Notes: generated from the sequence alone by a model not told the origin. A stretch of 32,660 nt of DNA from Burkholderiales bacterium (GCA_003136595.1 PLEY01000035.1:20322-52981); one strand, 5' to 3'; positions 1 through 10,678 are shown, counted from the stretch's first letter. Program-made: numbers and translations.

Positions 1-197
1 GCCTTGGCGCGGATCGCCGCGTCGTAATAGCCGCCCTTGCCGATCGCCTCGTCGAAGATCGTCGGGTTCGAGGTGAGTCCCGTCACCGAGAATTCCGTGA
101 TGTACTTTTGCAGCACGCCGTCATCGAGCAGCTGCCGCGTGATGTTGTCGAGCCAGAGGCTCTGTTTCAGCCAGCCGGCAGGATTGGTGGGTTCCAT
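1..197 (-). CDS. tal: Transaldolase, N-terminal fragment (gene continues beyond the left edge)
   Basis: Reverse-strand reading from CAT at 195-197 gives MEPTNPAGWLKQSLWLDNITRQLLDDGVLQKYITEFSVTGLTSNPTIFDEAIGKGGYYDAAIRAKA. The SLWLDNITR and VTGLTSNPTIF motifs are typical of transaldolase N-termini. Confidence 0.9.
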   Translation of the reverse strand, partial: MEPTNPAGWLKQSLWLDNITRQLLDDGVLQKYITEFSVTGLTSNPTIFDEAIGKGGYYDAAIRAK

Positions 198-248
198 ATC
201 GCCTCCGCAAATGCACGCTCCAACAGGGACCACTCCAGCTACGCCCAC

Positions 249-923
249 TCATTTGCTCAGAAAGCTTCGTGGATCGAGCTCAAGCAGTTCGGAAATGCGA
301 TCAATGGTCAGGTCCGGTGCGGGCTTTGTCGGCTCGCCCTCCGCAGCCTGCGCATAATGGCCTTGTCGAACGAAGATCGTGGTGAGTCTTTCGCCGAGGA
401 CCTGCTTCATCGCGGCCAGGAGATTTGGCTTGTCATCGATCGCGACATACAGATCCGCGGGATAGCGTCGCTCCATCATCGAGAGGGCGAGTTCCTTGTG
501 GAGATGGATCAAGACCCGGCCCCCGACCGCCTCCGACATTCCAGAGCGTTGCACCTTGCGGGGCTGGAACACCACGTCCCCGTCCGAAAGCACCACGCAC
601 AGACCCAGCCTGTGCAGGTGGGCCAAGGTCGCCCCGACCTTGGGATAGAGATGATCCGCGAACGGATAGTCGAGCAGGAATTCGGACATGAGCAGCAGTC
701 GCGGATCGTCCTCGACCACTGAGCGAAACGCCTCGAGAGTACCCAGATAGTCCGCATACCCGAGGCTCGCCCGGCGCTGTGCATAAAGCTCCCAGAAACG
801 CTCGGACGCGACGCATCCGAAGTCCTGTGTGAGCCTTCGTTCCAGATCCGAGGTGAAGCGGTCGTTATCGAACAGGGTGTTGTCGAAGTCGAGCAGGAAG
901 ACGAGACGGGGATCGTTCAGCAT
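249..923 (-). CDS. HAD-superfamily hydrolase
   Basis: 224 aa ORF with N-terminal DFDNTLFDND (DxDxT HAD motif I), a downstream LSDGD and an AIDDKPN-type acidic motif. Confidence 0.8.
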   Translation of the reverse strand: MLNDPRLVFLLDFDNTLFDNDRFTSDLERRLTQDFGCVASERFWELYAQRRASLGYADYLGTLEAFRSVVEDDPRLLLMSEFLLDYPFADHLYPKVGATLAHLHRLGLCVVLSDGDVVFQPRKVQRSGMSEAVGGRVLIHLHKELALSMMERRYPADLYVAIDDKPNLLAAMKQVLGERLTTIFVRQGHYAQAAEGEPTKPAPDLTIDRISELLELDPRSFLSK

Positions 924-1048
924 GGCATGCTCCTCTGCCGGCCGTTACCGGCGCTAGCGGCCCGACCACCGTGACATGCACGGCACCGGCCCGCCTCCGG
1001 CACGCACCGTTCCCCCTGACCGGTACCTGAGGCGGTGAAGGACAGCCG

Positions 1049-1074
1049 CCTTCGCGCTTCTGGGGCTGCGAAGG
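1049..1074 (-). terminator. Possible transcription-terminating hairpin just downstream of the ndvB-like gene
   Basis: Inverted repeat CCTTCGC (1049-1055) / GCGAAGG (1068-1074) immediately 3' of the minus-strand stop at 1078. No clear U-tract. Confidence 0.3.
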
Positions 1075-1077
1075 GGC

Positions 1078-4000
1078 TCATTTCGCAACCTCGGCTGCGG
1101 GCTCGGCGAAGGGCTTGCTGCCCAGTTCATCGACGGTCACGTGCTCATCCTCACCGGGGATGCCGCCCGCCGCATAGGGAATCCTCACCTCGACATGGTA
1201 GTGACGGGCTTCCCGCGTCAACTCGAGCATGTTGTCCTCCTGGGGTACCCCATCGAGGGTCACGGTGACTGCATCCGGGAGCCCCGGCGCCTGGGGCACG
1301 TGGATGAACTCAATCTGGTACTCGGCTGTTCCGAAGCGATAGGACAGCCCGGCACGCGGCCATTCCCTCGGCAGGCACGGCGCGAATCGCAGGCGATGTC
1401 CATCCTCGAGGGTCACGCCGAGGAAGGATTCGAGAATCAGCCGGTAGAACCAGCCAGCCGAACCGGTGTACCAGGTCCATCCGCCACGTCCGACATGGGG
1501 GGCGAGCGCATAGACATCGGCCGCGACCACGTAAGGCTCCGCCTTGTAGAGGTCGATCTGAGCCCCGCTCAATGCATGGTTGATGGGGTTGATCATCTGG
1601 ATCAACTCCCAGACCCGCTCGTTGTTGCCGATGCCCGCGAAAGCCATGGCTGCCCAGAGTGCCGCATGCGTGTACTGGCCCCCATTCTCGCGCACTCCGG
1701 GAACATAGCCTTTGATGTACCCCGGATTCATCGCTGAGCGGTCGAAGGGGGGTTCAAGAAGCACGACGAGTTGCGCTTGCCTATGCACGAGATGCGCATC
1801 GAGTGCCTCCATGGCCAGCCGTGTCCGGTTCGCACTGCCGGCTCGCGAGAGCACCGACCAGCTCTGGGCGATGGAGTCGATCTGGCACTCGGGGTTCGTC
1901 GCCGAGCCAAGGGGCGTGCCGTCATCGAAGTAGGCCCTGCGGTACCAGGCACCATCCCAGGCATGAAGCTCCAGATCGACCTGCAACTGGCGAGCGGAGG
2001 AGCGGCACAGGTCGGCCGCCACCTGATCACCTTGCATCAAGCTCAGCAGGGCAAATTCGTTTAAGACCTCGTAGAGAAAGAAGCCGAGCCAGACACTTTC
2101 GCCCTGCCCGTGAATGCCCACCAGGTTCATGCCATCGTTCCAGTCACCCGAGCCCATGAGCGGCAGTCCATGCACGCCGAAGCGCAATCCATGCCGGATC
2201 GCCCGCAGACAATGTTCGTAGAGGTTCTCCGAGAGCGCCGAGCGGTCCGGCAGGTCATAGTGTGACTCCTCGTCATCGTCGAGCCGACGCCCTTCCAGAT
2301 AACCGATGGGCTCGGCGAGGATGGCCCGATCCCCGGTGGCTGCGACATAGCGGCAGGTTGCCATCGGTAACCAGAGATAGTCGTCAGAACACTTTGTGCG
2401 CACGCCGCGGCCCGACGGTGGATGCCACCAGTGCTGCACGTCCCCTTCGGGATACTGGCGGCTTGCGCAGCGCAGAATCTGCTCACGCAACAGTGCTGGC
2501 TTGACGTGCACGAGGGCCATGCTGTCCTGGAGCTGATCGCGGAATCCGAAGGCGCCACCGGATTGGTAGTAGCCACTACGTGCCCACATGCGGCAGGCGA
2601 GAGTCTGATAGACCAGCCACCCGTTGGCCAACGTGTTCAGCGCGGTATCCGGGGTGTCGATGCGCACGGTCCCGAGCGTCTCAGTCCAGAATTCGCGCAC
2701 GCGTTCCAGCGACGTGCGCGCGGACCCCGTGCGCCGGAGCTGTTGCACGAGGCTGCGCGTCCGTTCGATGTCCTGCCCGGACCCCAGCCGGAAGATGATC
2801 TCGCGGTCCTGACCATCGGCCAACTCGAACGGGACGTGGATCGCGCCGCACGGGTCGAGGGCCGCCCCAAGACGCCCCGAGAGACGGGCGCGGGTCATCG
2901 CCTCCGGAGCGGCATGAGTGCGGTTGCGACCCAGGAACTCGGCCCGGTCGCCAGTGAGCGTGCGCGACATCGCGTCGACATCGAAGAAGGCCACCCTGTC
3001 GGCGAACTCGGAGTTGTAGATGTTGCGCGCGAGCAGGGCGCCGCTGGCGGCATCGATCTCGGTCACAAGATGCATCGCCGTCTTCGGACGAAGATCGCCG
3101 AGCACCCACTCGACATACCCCGTGGCGGAAAGATGGCGCGGGCGCCCCGAGCGGTTGCGCACCTTGAGCACCGAGAACTTGACGCGCGCGACGAGATCGA
3201 CGTACACACGGAGCTCTGACTGGATGCCAGCGCAGGTGTGCTCGAAGACGCTGTAGCCAAAGCCGTGCCGTGTCGTATAGGGCATCGAATCGGGCGCAGG
3301 CCACGGCGCGGGCGACCAGAAATGCCCGGTTTCCTCATCCCGCAGGTAGAACGCCTCCCCGCCGGATGCGCCCACCGGGTCGTCGCTCCAGGGTGTCAGG
3401 CGATACTCGTGGGCATTCTCGCTCCAGGTATAGGCGATGCCGCTTTCAGAAATGACCGTCCCGAAATTCGGGTTGGCGAGCACATTGACCCAGGGCAGCG
3501 GCGAGCGGCGCTCGTCGGTTGTCGTGATCACGTATTCAGAACCCTCCGCACCAAAGCCACCCATCGGGTTGACGAGCGTCAACCCCGGATGGCTACGGTC
3601 GGGCGTGGCCGGCAACGCTGCCCGGTAGCTGCGCGGGGGCACCAGCTTCGGGACCCGGTTGTCGACGAGTGCCCGGCGATTGACCTGCTCGGAGAGGCTG
3701 CCGCGTCCCCCGGTGATGATGACGCGTGCGACGGATCTCAGGAGCACCCGATCCTCCGTCGGAATCTGTTCTGCAGGACGGATGAAGATACCCCCGGACC
3801 GGTCGGTGGCGTGAGCATCATTGCCATGGGTGATCAACGCCATGACCTGGTCCAGGAGCCGCTGCCGATACCCGATGTGATCCACGATCAGGATGACGAG
3901 ATCGACTGCAAGACCCTTGATACGCCAGTAGGCGTGGCACTGTACGAGCTGGCGCGCGAGGTCGATGTGCGAATTGTCAGACACCTTCAGCAGGACGATC

Positions 4001-7000
4001 GGCAGGTCTCCGGAGATCGAATAGCTCCAGAGCCCCGACTGTCCGCGTTGATTCTGTAGCATGACGCTTGGTTCGGCCCGTAGCGCCGCCGATGCGAAGA
4101 TCACAGATCCGGCAAGCCGCGAATAGAGCTGGGCATCTGATTCGAGTGCGTTGATCTGCCGTAGCGCGACCGCGCTATGGGTCCAGGCGACATCGAAGAC
4201 CCGGTCGGCCAGATGCCGATCCTGGTACTTCTCGACCAGCGACATGCACACTTCCCTGGACTCGGCCACCCCCGAGACCAGATCCACCGACACGGCCTGG
4301 CCCGCTGCCAGTTCGACGCGAAAGCGGATCGCCACGATCGGGTCGAGGACCGATCCGGCACTGCCTGAGAGCGCCCCGTCTTCATCGAGGGCGCGTGGCG
4401 CGGCGGTGGTCTGCCCGCGCCCGATGAATCGCATCCGGTCGGTCTCGTAGGACACCTCGCTCGTCTCGGGCCCGTGGGCGCCGAGCAGGTGAAACATCCA
4501 GGGTGAGCGCTCCTCCTCTGAGCGGGCCCGGCGCGTGCACAGGATCGCCTGGCGCGTTGCGATGATCTCGGTCTCGACAAAGAGCTTGCCGAAAGAGGGT
4601 TGCATGGCGTCAGCGGCTGCGCTCGCGAGCACGACTTCGGCGTAGCTCGTCAGTTCGATGACGCGCCGGCGGCGCGAGTGGTTTGTGACACGCACACGGC
4701 GCAGCTCGATGTCGTCCTCGGGTGAGACGACGATTTCCGAATAAGTCTCGAAGTCCAGGTCCCGGCGTCGGTATTCAGCGCGGCCCGCCGAGAAGGTCGC
4801 CTCGTAGCTGGTCGCCCGCTTCAAGGTCGGCTGGTAGGCAGCCGACCAGTACTCGCCGCTCTCAACATCCCTGAGATACAGGAACGAGCCCCAGTTGTCA
4901 CAGGTTCCGTCTTCGCGCCAGCGGGTGACAGACAGGTCGCGCCAGCGGCTGTAACCGCCGCCGGCGTTTGTGACCATCACATGATAGCGCCCATTCGAAA
5001 GCAGCTTGACTTCGGGGTTGAGCGTGTCCCATCCGATCGGAACCTGCGCGGCCAATTCAGGCGGCCCGGGAAATGCAGCCACCGCGGAATGGTCACCCGC
5101 ACCTCTTTGGAACACCGAGTTCCTCGGGATCCGCTCCTGGAGCAGCAGCAGCGTCGCCCGAAACTCGGGATCGCTCTCGAAGCGGCGCTGCATCGGCCGA
5201 TCGAGCAGCAGATACGCAAGCGAGAGCAGGTTCATCCCCTGGTGGTGAGCCATGAACGAGCGGATGATGACGCTGGTCTGCCCACGGGCCAGGCGTCCGG
5301 GTGTGTAGTCAACGGCCTCGTAGAAGCCGTAGGCCCCTTCGAGTCCCGCGGCCGCAAGACGGTCCAGGTTGGCCGTCGCGGCCTTGGGCAAGACCATGAG
5401 GGCCAGCGCGCTCGCATAGGGCGCCACCACCAGGTCATCGGCCAAGCCCCGCTTGAACCCCGATCCCGGTACGCCAAAGGCATGGTACTGGTAGTTCAGC
5501 GCCGCATCGAAGACGTTGTAGCCCGACTCGGACACGCCCCACGGCAGGCCCCGCTGGATCCCGTAGGAGATCTGGCGTGTGACGGCCGCGTTGCAGGTCT
5601 GGAACAGCAGAGTGTCCTCATAGTTCGGCATGACCAGTAGGGGCATCAGATACTCGAACATGGAACCGCTCCAGGACACGAGAATCGGTGCACCGCCCTT
5701 GTTGGTGCGCAGCCGCCCCAGTGCGAACCAGCTCTCCTGCGGCAGCTGTCCCTGGGCGATCGCCGTGAATGTACCAAGCCGCGCCTCAGAGGCGAGGAGG
5801 TCGTAGAAGCTGTTGTCCCGGCGGAAATCGTCGACGTTGTAGCCGATCGAGAGCAGATGCCGGGCCGGGTCGTAGAGGAGTTCGAAATCCATGATGGCAA
5901 ACTGGGCGGCCTGCGCCGCGAGTTCGGCGAGCAGCCGAACTCGCGCGGCGATCTTCTGCGCCGCCGACTCGAGAACGGTTCCGACCCCAGCAAGGCGCTC
6001 ACGCTCAACGAGATCGATCGCCGCCACCTCGTGCGTCACCAGATCCGCGCGACACTTCTGGATGGCCACAGACAGTTCAGACAGGCTGGGCACCGCCGCG
6101 AACTCGGGGTAGCCCTGCGCCGCGCGCGCGTCGGTGGCGCCAGCGAGCCAGGGAAGCAGCCCATGGAGTTCAGCGATCGCGTCCTCTGTCTGGACCAGAA
6201 GCGAGTGAAGCGACAGTGCCTGCTCATGCTGGACTTCCTCGCATTCCAGGGTGAGCCTCTTCACAATGCCCTGCAGGTTGGTCAGCCCCAGGAGCACCCC
6301 GGCCACGGAAGTGGGATGCACGGCCCGCAGCGCCGCGAGAAGTTCCTGCCCGCGCCGCGCGCACGCCTGTCCCTCCGGTGGCGCGAGTTCTTCGACGAGG
6401 GTGAGCGTGTCGGCAAGTCCCTCGAACAGCTGCGGGCTGACAATGGGCTGGTTGGCAATCGCGAGAATCCCCATGCGCAGTGTCAGCAGATGCGCGGCGA
6501 GATTGCCACTGTCCACTGACGAAATATAGCGGGGAGGCAGCGGCACCAGGGTGCGCGTGTCATACCAGTTGTAGAAGTGGCCCTCGTGCCGCTCGAGCTT
6601 TTCCAAGGTCCGAAAGGTGCAAGCGGTCCGCTCGAGGAAAAGACGCGCCGTGACGTAGCCGAAATCGTAGGCGGCAAGATTGGCCAGAAGGGCCATGCCG
6701 ATATTCGTCGGCGAGGTGCGATGCGCGATCGCGGGCCCAGGGTCGACCTGAAAATTGTCCGGGGGCAGCCAGTTGTCGTCGGGCCCGACAAAATTCTCGA
6801 AGAAGAACCAGGTCTTGCGAGCGATCCGCCGCAGGAACGCGCGTTGCGGCACGCTCAGCTCCGGATCGGGCACGGCCACAGGCCGGCTCAGCGACCAGGC
6901 AATGGTGGGGGCGCATACCCACAGGAGCACGATCGGGAAGGCCGGGAGCAAGTCCCACGGTCGGCCCCAGGCCAAGAGCGCGCTCGCGACCACGCCGAGC

Positions 7001-9897
7001 GCAGGGGCGATCCACATCGCCCGATAGGTGGCGGCCAACCCTTCCCCGGTCCCCGAGGCGAGCCGTCCCGACTCGGACCATTCAAGCAGCCCGCGATGCG
7101 TCACGAGCGTACGCCACGAGGTCTGCAGTATGGCTCCCACCGAGACCAGTGCCTCGTGAGGGAGCGTCGCGGTTCTGAAGGTCGCAAGGAGCGCGTGGCG
7201 CACCGAGGATCTCATCACGTCTGAGAGGTGGGAGGAAAAGTCGACGTCGTCGGGCCCGCGAAAAGTGTCCACGCAGGAGATGAGCAGTGGAGGAAAGAAG
7301 AAGACGCCGATGACAGCGAGCGAGTACAGCCACGCCTGGGGCAATGCACCCCACGCCAGGAGAAGGACCAGGACCATGGCTGGCGTGACCAGCGAGCGCC
7401 GCAGGTTATCCAGAATCTTCGAGCGCGACAGCGTCGAGAGGGTGTTGGCGACCCTTCCCAAACCGGCTCTTGGTACCACCGGTAGCGCCCAGTCCGCAAT
7501 CTGCCAGTCGCCGCGGATCCAGCGGCGCTGACGATCCATGTCGGCCAGGTAGCGGGACGGATATTCCTCGAACAGATCGACGTCGCTGAGCAGCCCGGAG
7601 CGTGCAAAACAGCCTTCCAGAAGGTCATGACTGAGAATCCGGTCGTCCGGAAGGCGTCCGAGCAGCGCCCGCTCGAATGCATCGACGTCATAGATGCCCT
7701 TGCCGATGAAAGATCCCTCGCCGAAAAGATCCTGATAGACGTCGGAGATCGCTCGTGTGTAGGGGTCGATGCCGGGCTCGCTGCCCGATAGCCGCGCGTA
7801 GCGCGTGGGCTGGATATCGGAGAAGCTGGCCGCGATACGGGGCTGAAGAATCCCGTACCCTTGCGTGACCCTCCCGCTCGGCCCTTCGAACCGGGGACGG
7901 TTCAGGGGATGCGCCATGGCGCCGATCATCTGTCGTGCGCAGTCTCGCGGCAGCTGCGTATCGGTGTCGAGGGTGATCACGTAGCGGATCGTGGGAAGAA
8001 TCTCGCGATCTCCCACCACCAGGTCGAACGCCTCCTTGGAGCGGCCGCGCAACAACCCGTTCAGGTCATTGAGCTTGCCGCGCTTGCGTTCGCGGCCCAT
8101 CCACACGTTCTCGAGAGGATTCCAGGTCCGCGGCCGGTGAAAGAGATAAAAGCGGTCGCAACCCGGGTCGCGGTACTTGTCGTTCAAGGCGACGATCCCG
8201 GCGGCGGCGAGATCCCGCAGGTGGCTGTCCCCGGGTAGGGTCTGCTGGGGCGCGTCCTGGAAGTCCGTCAGTAGACCAAAATGGATGGACGGATCCCGAT
8301 TTCCGAGAAAGCGGACTTCTAGCGTCTCAAGGAGGTTCTCCACGCCCTCGACGCTACCGAGCAGCGTCGGGATCACCGTGAGCGTGCGCATGTCGGGTGG
8401 CACTCCCCCCGAAAATTCCATGCGCGGCAGCCTCTGGGGCTTCACGATCAGGGTCGTGACCCAATTGATGAGTGCGCAGGCCAGCTGACTGGAGATGACG
8501 AGAATGAGCAGCGCAAGCAGGATGACGCGCCCCACCCCCACGCCCTGATTGAGCAGATGGATGGCAAGCGCACCGGCCGAGACCTCGGCGATCAACAGCA
8601 TCGAGCCAAGGTACAGTGCCAGTGACGATGTCTGGGCCGCGCGCCCGATGCGCCTTGACAGTGGCGTGCGGAAATGGATCGAGCGTTCGAGCTCGATGCG
8701 ACCCGCACCCATCAGGTAGTAGCCGACATGGGCGCTGACGTGATCGATGCCCAGGCGCCCCGCCGAGAGGTGTGAGAGTTCGATGGCGGTGTTCGCGATC
8801 TTCTCCTCGCTGTCTGAGGATCTCTTGCCCAGATCATCGATGACATGCCGGTAACCATCACGGGTCGCAAAATCCATGCGCCCGTAGACCCCATCGCAAT
8901 CCCGCAAGAGGGCCCGCTCCACCACGCTCATGGTCTCGACGAAGATGCGCCAGTCCGTCGCACCGAGAAAGCGCATGCTCCCGATGGTATTGGCGATCGA
9001 CACCTGGTCGGCAGCCTGCTGCTGGTTCTCGGAGAGAACCAACTGCTCGATGGTCTGGCTCGATTCCGCCAGCCTTTGCTCGACCCACGTCAGTGGCATG
9101 GCCAGCGTCGGGCCGTGGCCCTGCAGGCGGCGCGCCAGTTCGGCCACAAACGAGCTCACCATCGGTGGATTTGAGCGGGCCATGTCGGCAATCACGACGA
9201 TCAGGCTCTTGGGGTCGCTCTCTGCCGTCTCGGTCATCTGATTGGCCCAATCCTGGGCCAGATTCACGTACAGTCTGGCGGTCGTGATCCGGGCGCTCAC
9301 CCGCCGCAGATTCTCTATGAGAGCGAGCCGCAACATGATCGGAATGGCCCAGAGCTCGCCCAGCTTCAAGGGCGTGACCGTCTGATACGCCGCAATGAAG
9401 CGACCGAGCGTCTCGGCGTCGACGCGTCCGTCGCCGTGCGAGATGGCCTCCAGTGCGAGGTCATAGACGCGGGGGAGGTCACGTGAGGGGCCCTGCCCGA
9501 GGCGCGGCAGTTGCCGGCTGTAGCCGCGCGGCAAGTGGTTTCTTGCGGTCCTGATCTGGTCTTCGATCAGATAGAAATTGTCAAGCAGCCATTCACCGGC
9601 GGGGGCGATCGGTAGCTTGGCTTTCACGGCCTGGGTCAAGATGCCGCAAGTCCCAACGAGAAACACCTGGTTCTCGTCGAGTCTTTTCAGCAAGCGATCG
9701 CGAAGACCCGATGCGCCCAGCCGGTGCGTCTGGGCAAGCACCTTGCCATGCTGCTCCATCTGGTCCGCGCTGAAGAGCTCTGACCTGAGAAGCGCCTGGT
9801 CCTCGGGACCGCCATCGATCCCGGGCGGCTTGGTCCTTCCTGGCCAGAGGAGGCCGACCAGTCTCGAGAACGGCTGCCACAGGTGCGCGCGCCTCAT
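1078..9897 (-). CDS. ndvB: Cyclic beta-1,2-glucan synthase-like protein (NdvB/ChvB family: GT84, glucoamylase-like region, GH94-type C-terminus)
   Basis: 2939 aa ORF. Glycosyltransferase motifs VITLDTDTQLPRD, SHDLLEG and QRRWIRGDWQ; multiple TM-like stretches; GH94/GT36-type motifs GSGDWNDGMNLVGIHGQGESVWLGFFLYEVL and YTGSAGWFYRLILESFLGV. Confidence 0.92.
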   Translation of the reverse strand: MRRAHLWQPFSRLVGLLWPGRTKPPGIDGGPEDQALLRSELFSADQMEQHGKVLAQTHRLGASGLRDRLLKRLDENQVFLVGTCGILTQAVKAKLPIAPAGEWLLDNFYLIEDQIRTARNHLPRGYSRQLPRLGQGPSRDLPRVYDLALEAISHGDGRVDAETLGRFIAAYQTVTPLKLGELWAIPIMLRLALIENLRRVSARITTARLYVNLAQDWANQMTETAESDPKSLIVVIADMARSNPPMVSSFVAELARRLQGHGPTLAMPLTWVEQRLAESSQTIEQLVLSENQQQAADQVSIANTIGSMRFLGATDWRIFVETMSVVERALLRDCDGVYGRMDFATRDGYRHVIDDLGKRSSDSEEKIANTAIELSHLSAGRLGIDHVSAHVGYYLMGAGRIELERSIHFRTPLSRRIGRAAQTSSLALYLGSMLLIAEVSAGALAIHLLNQGVGVGRVILLALLILVISSQLACALINWVTTLIVKPQRLPRMEFSGGVPPDMRTLTVIPTLLGSVEGVENLLETLEVRFLGNRDPSIHFGLLTDFQDAPQQTLPGDSHLRDLAAAGIVALNDKYRDPGCDRFYLFHRPRTWNPLENVWMGRERKRGKLNDLNGLLRGRSKEAFDLVVGDREILPTIRYVITLDTDTQLPRDCARQMIGAMAHPLNRPRFEGPSGRVTQGYGILQPRIAASFSDIQPTRYARLSGSEPGIDPYTRAISDVYQDLFGEGSFIGKGIYDVDAFERALLGRLPDDRILSHDLLEGCFARSGLLSDVDLFEEYPSRYLADMDRQRRWIRGDWQIADWALPVVPRAGLGRVANTLSTLSRSKILDNLRRSLVTPAMVLVLLLAWGALPQAWLYSLAVIGVFFFPPLLISCVDTFRGPDDVDFSSHLSDVMRSSVRHALLATFRTATLPHEALVSVGAILQTSWRTLVTHRGLLEWSESGRLASGTGEGLAATYRAMWIAPALGVVASALLAWGRPWDLLPAFPIVLLWVCAPTIAWSLSRPVAVPDPELSVPQRAFLRRIARKTWFFFENFVGPDDNWLPPDNFQVDPGPAIAHRTSPTNIGMALLANLAAYDFGYVTARLFLERTACTFRTLEKLERHEGHFYNWYDTRTLVPLPPRYISSVDSGNLAAHLLTLRMGILAIANQPIVSPQLFEGLADTLTLVEELAPPEGQACARRGQELLAALRAVHPTSVAGVLLGLTNLQGIVKRLTLECEEVQHEQALSLHSLLVQTEDAIAELHGLLPWLAGATDARAAQGYPEFAAVPSLSELSVAIQKCRADLVTHEVAAIDLVERERLAGVGTVLESAAQKIAARVRLLAELAAQAAQFAIMDFELLYDPARHLLSIGYNVDDFRRDNSFYDLLASEARLGTFTAIAQGQLPQESWFALGRLRTNKGGAPILVSWSGSMFEYLMPLLVMPNYEDTLLFQTCNAAVTRQISYGIQRGLPWGVSESGYNVFDAALNYQYHAFGVPGSGFKRGLADDLVVAPYASALALMVLPKAATANLDRLAAAGLEGAYGFYEAVDYTPGRLARGQTSVIIRSFMAHHQGMNLLSLAYLLLDRPMQRRFESDPEFRATLLLLQERIPRNSVFQRGAGDHSAVAAFPGPPELAAQVPIGWDTLNPEVKLLSNGRYHVMVTNAGGGYSRWRDLSVTRWREDGTCDNWGSFLYLRDVESGEYWSAAYQPTLKRATSYEATFSAGRAEYRRRDLDFETYSEIVVSPEDDIELRRVRVTNHSRRRRVIELTSYAEVVLASAAADAMQPSFGKLFVETEIIATRQAILCTRRARSEEERSPWMFHLLGAHGPETSEVSYETDRMRFIGRGQTTAAPRALDEDGALSGSAGSVLDPIVAIRFRVELAAGQAVSVDLVSGVAESREVCMSLVEKYQDRHLADRVFDVAWTHSAVALRQINALESDAQLYSRLAGSVIFASAALRAEPSVMLQNQRGQSGLWSYSISGDLPIVLLKVSDNSHIDLARQLVQCHAYWRIKGLAVDLVILIVDHIGYRQRLLDQVMALITHGNDAHATDRSGGIFIRPAEQIPTEDRVLLRSVARVIITGGRGSLSEQVNRRALVDNRVPKLVPPRSYRAALPATPDRSHPGLTLVNPMGGFGAEGSEYVITTTDERRSPLPWVNVLANPNFGTVISESGIAYTWSENAHEYRLTPWSDDPVGASGGEAFYLRDEETGHFWSPAPWPAPDSMPYTTRHGFGYSVFEHTCAGIQSELRVYVDLVARVKFSVLKVRNRSGRPRHLSATGYVEWVLGDLRPKTAMHLVTEIDAASGALLARNIYNSEFADRVAFFDVDAMSRTLTGDRAEFLGRNRTHAAPEAMTRARLSGRLGAALDPCGAIHVPFELADGQDREIIFRLGSGQDIERTRSLVQQLRRTGSARTSLERVREFWTETLGTVRIDTPDTALNTLANGWLVYQTLACRMWARSGYYQSGGAFGFRDQLQDSMALVHVKPALLREQILRCASRQYPEGDVQHWWHPPSGRGVRTKCSDDYLWLPMATCRYVAATGDRAILAEPIGYLEGRRLDDDEESHYDLPDRSALSENLYEHCLRAIRHGLRFGVHGLPLMGSGDWNDGMNLVGIHGQGESVWLGFFLYEVLNEFALLSLMQGDQVAADLCRSSARQLQVDLELHAWDGAWYRRAYFDDGTPLGSATNPECQIDSIAQSWSVLSRAGSANRTRLAMEALDAHLVHRQAQLVVLLEPPFDRSAMNPGYIKGYVPGVRENGGQYTHAALWAAMAFAGIGNNERVWELIQMINPINHALSGAQIDLYKAEPYVVAADVYALAPHVGRGGWTWYTGSAGWFYRLILESFLGVTLEDGHRLRFAPCLPREWPRAGLSYRFGTAEYQIEFIHVPQAPGLPDAVTVTLDGVPQEDNMLELTREARHYHVEVRIPYAAGGIPGEDEHVTVDELGSKPFAEPAAEVAK

Positions 9898-10218
9898 GGG
9901 GCCGCCTGCCGCCCGGCGCGGGTGCGCGTCAGTTCATGGAGTGCCTTTGCATGAGGAGGTGTCTGCTCGGTCGATCCGGAATGAAGCATTGTCGTCATCG
10001 CAGGCGTGGTTCACTATGGCCAGAATGACCATCCAGGGGATTTGAGTCGGCCGGCCGACGGCAGCCGTGCAAAGTGGAGATGCCTGGCACGCAGGGCCGT
10101 TCTGACTGCCGCGGGTCCGCTCCATCGAAGATGCGATGCGCCACTTGTGCTGCCTGTGCCACGCACGCCCACCGGAGCTGTCCTGCCTCCGTCAGCATGG
10201 ACTCTGCGGGTCGCTCCC

Positions 10219-10238
10219 TCTGTACGAGAGCGTACAGA
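10219..10238. promoter_or_regulatory. 8-4-8 dyad (site A): TCTGTACG-AGAG-CGTACAGA
   Basis: Perfect 8-bp inverted repeat read directly; same architecture as the dyads at 10659-10678 and 14153-14172. Confidence 0.5.
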
Positions 10239-10396
10239 CCAGACCGGCGGGGTGGCGCCGTATCAGGGCGCATGGATCGGAACGCCCCCGTGGATCCGCG
10301 GCTCCCCGCCCTGGGACGCCGGCCGGCCCCACGCCAGAGGACAGGCTATCGCACAGCGCCTGGTGTCGGATTCCCTAGCGAAGCGGGGCCTGAAAC

Positions 10397-10552
10397 CTAG
10401 TGCATGTGAAGGTTTTCCATGCCAGCCAGACCGATGATGCCAATCACGATCAGATAGATCGCAACGATGTAATTGAGCATCCTCGGGACAATCAGGATCA
10501 ATATTCCGGCGATCAGTGAGACGACGGGTGTGAGGCCGAGATTGATGTTCAA
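10397..10552 (-). CDS. DUF3096-like 51-aa membrane protein (TTG start)
   Basis: Reverse-strand TTG start after an AGGAG ribosome-binding site: MNINLGLTPVVSLIAGILILIVPRMLNYIVAIYLIVIGIIGLAGMENLHMH*. Two hydrophobic helices around a PRxLNYIVAIYLIVIGIIGL motif. Not in the ORF track (short, non-ATG). Confidence 0.85.
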   Translation of the reverse strand: MNINLGLTPVVSLIAGILILIVPRMLNYIVAIYLIVIGIIGLAGMENLHMH

Positions 10553-10658
10553 GATGGACTCCTGCTCGATGCTTCAGTCACGACGGTTTCGGGGTAAGGA
10601 CGGAACGTGAAGTCCTTGGGGTTGCCACATCGACTGTAGTTCGATGGCCCGGGGCGGT

Positions 10659-10678
10659 TCTGTTCGATGGCGTACTGA
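10659..10678. promoter_or_regulatory. 8-4-8 dyad (site B): TCTGTTCG-ATGG-CGTACTGA
   Basis: Each half differs by one base from site A, with the same 4-bp spacer. Located 107 bp upstream of the DUF3096-like start. Confidence 0.4.

Noticed and set aside
10006-10437. 143-aa plus-strand ORF (and overlapping 92-aa minus ORF at 9995-10273)
   Set aside because: Low-quality composition, overlaps the real DUF3096-like gene and dyad site A; no domain.
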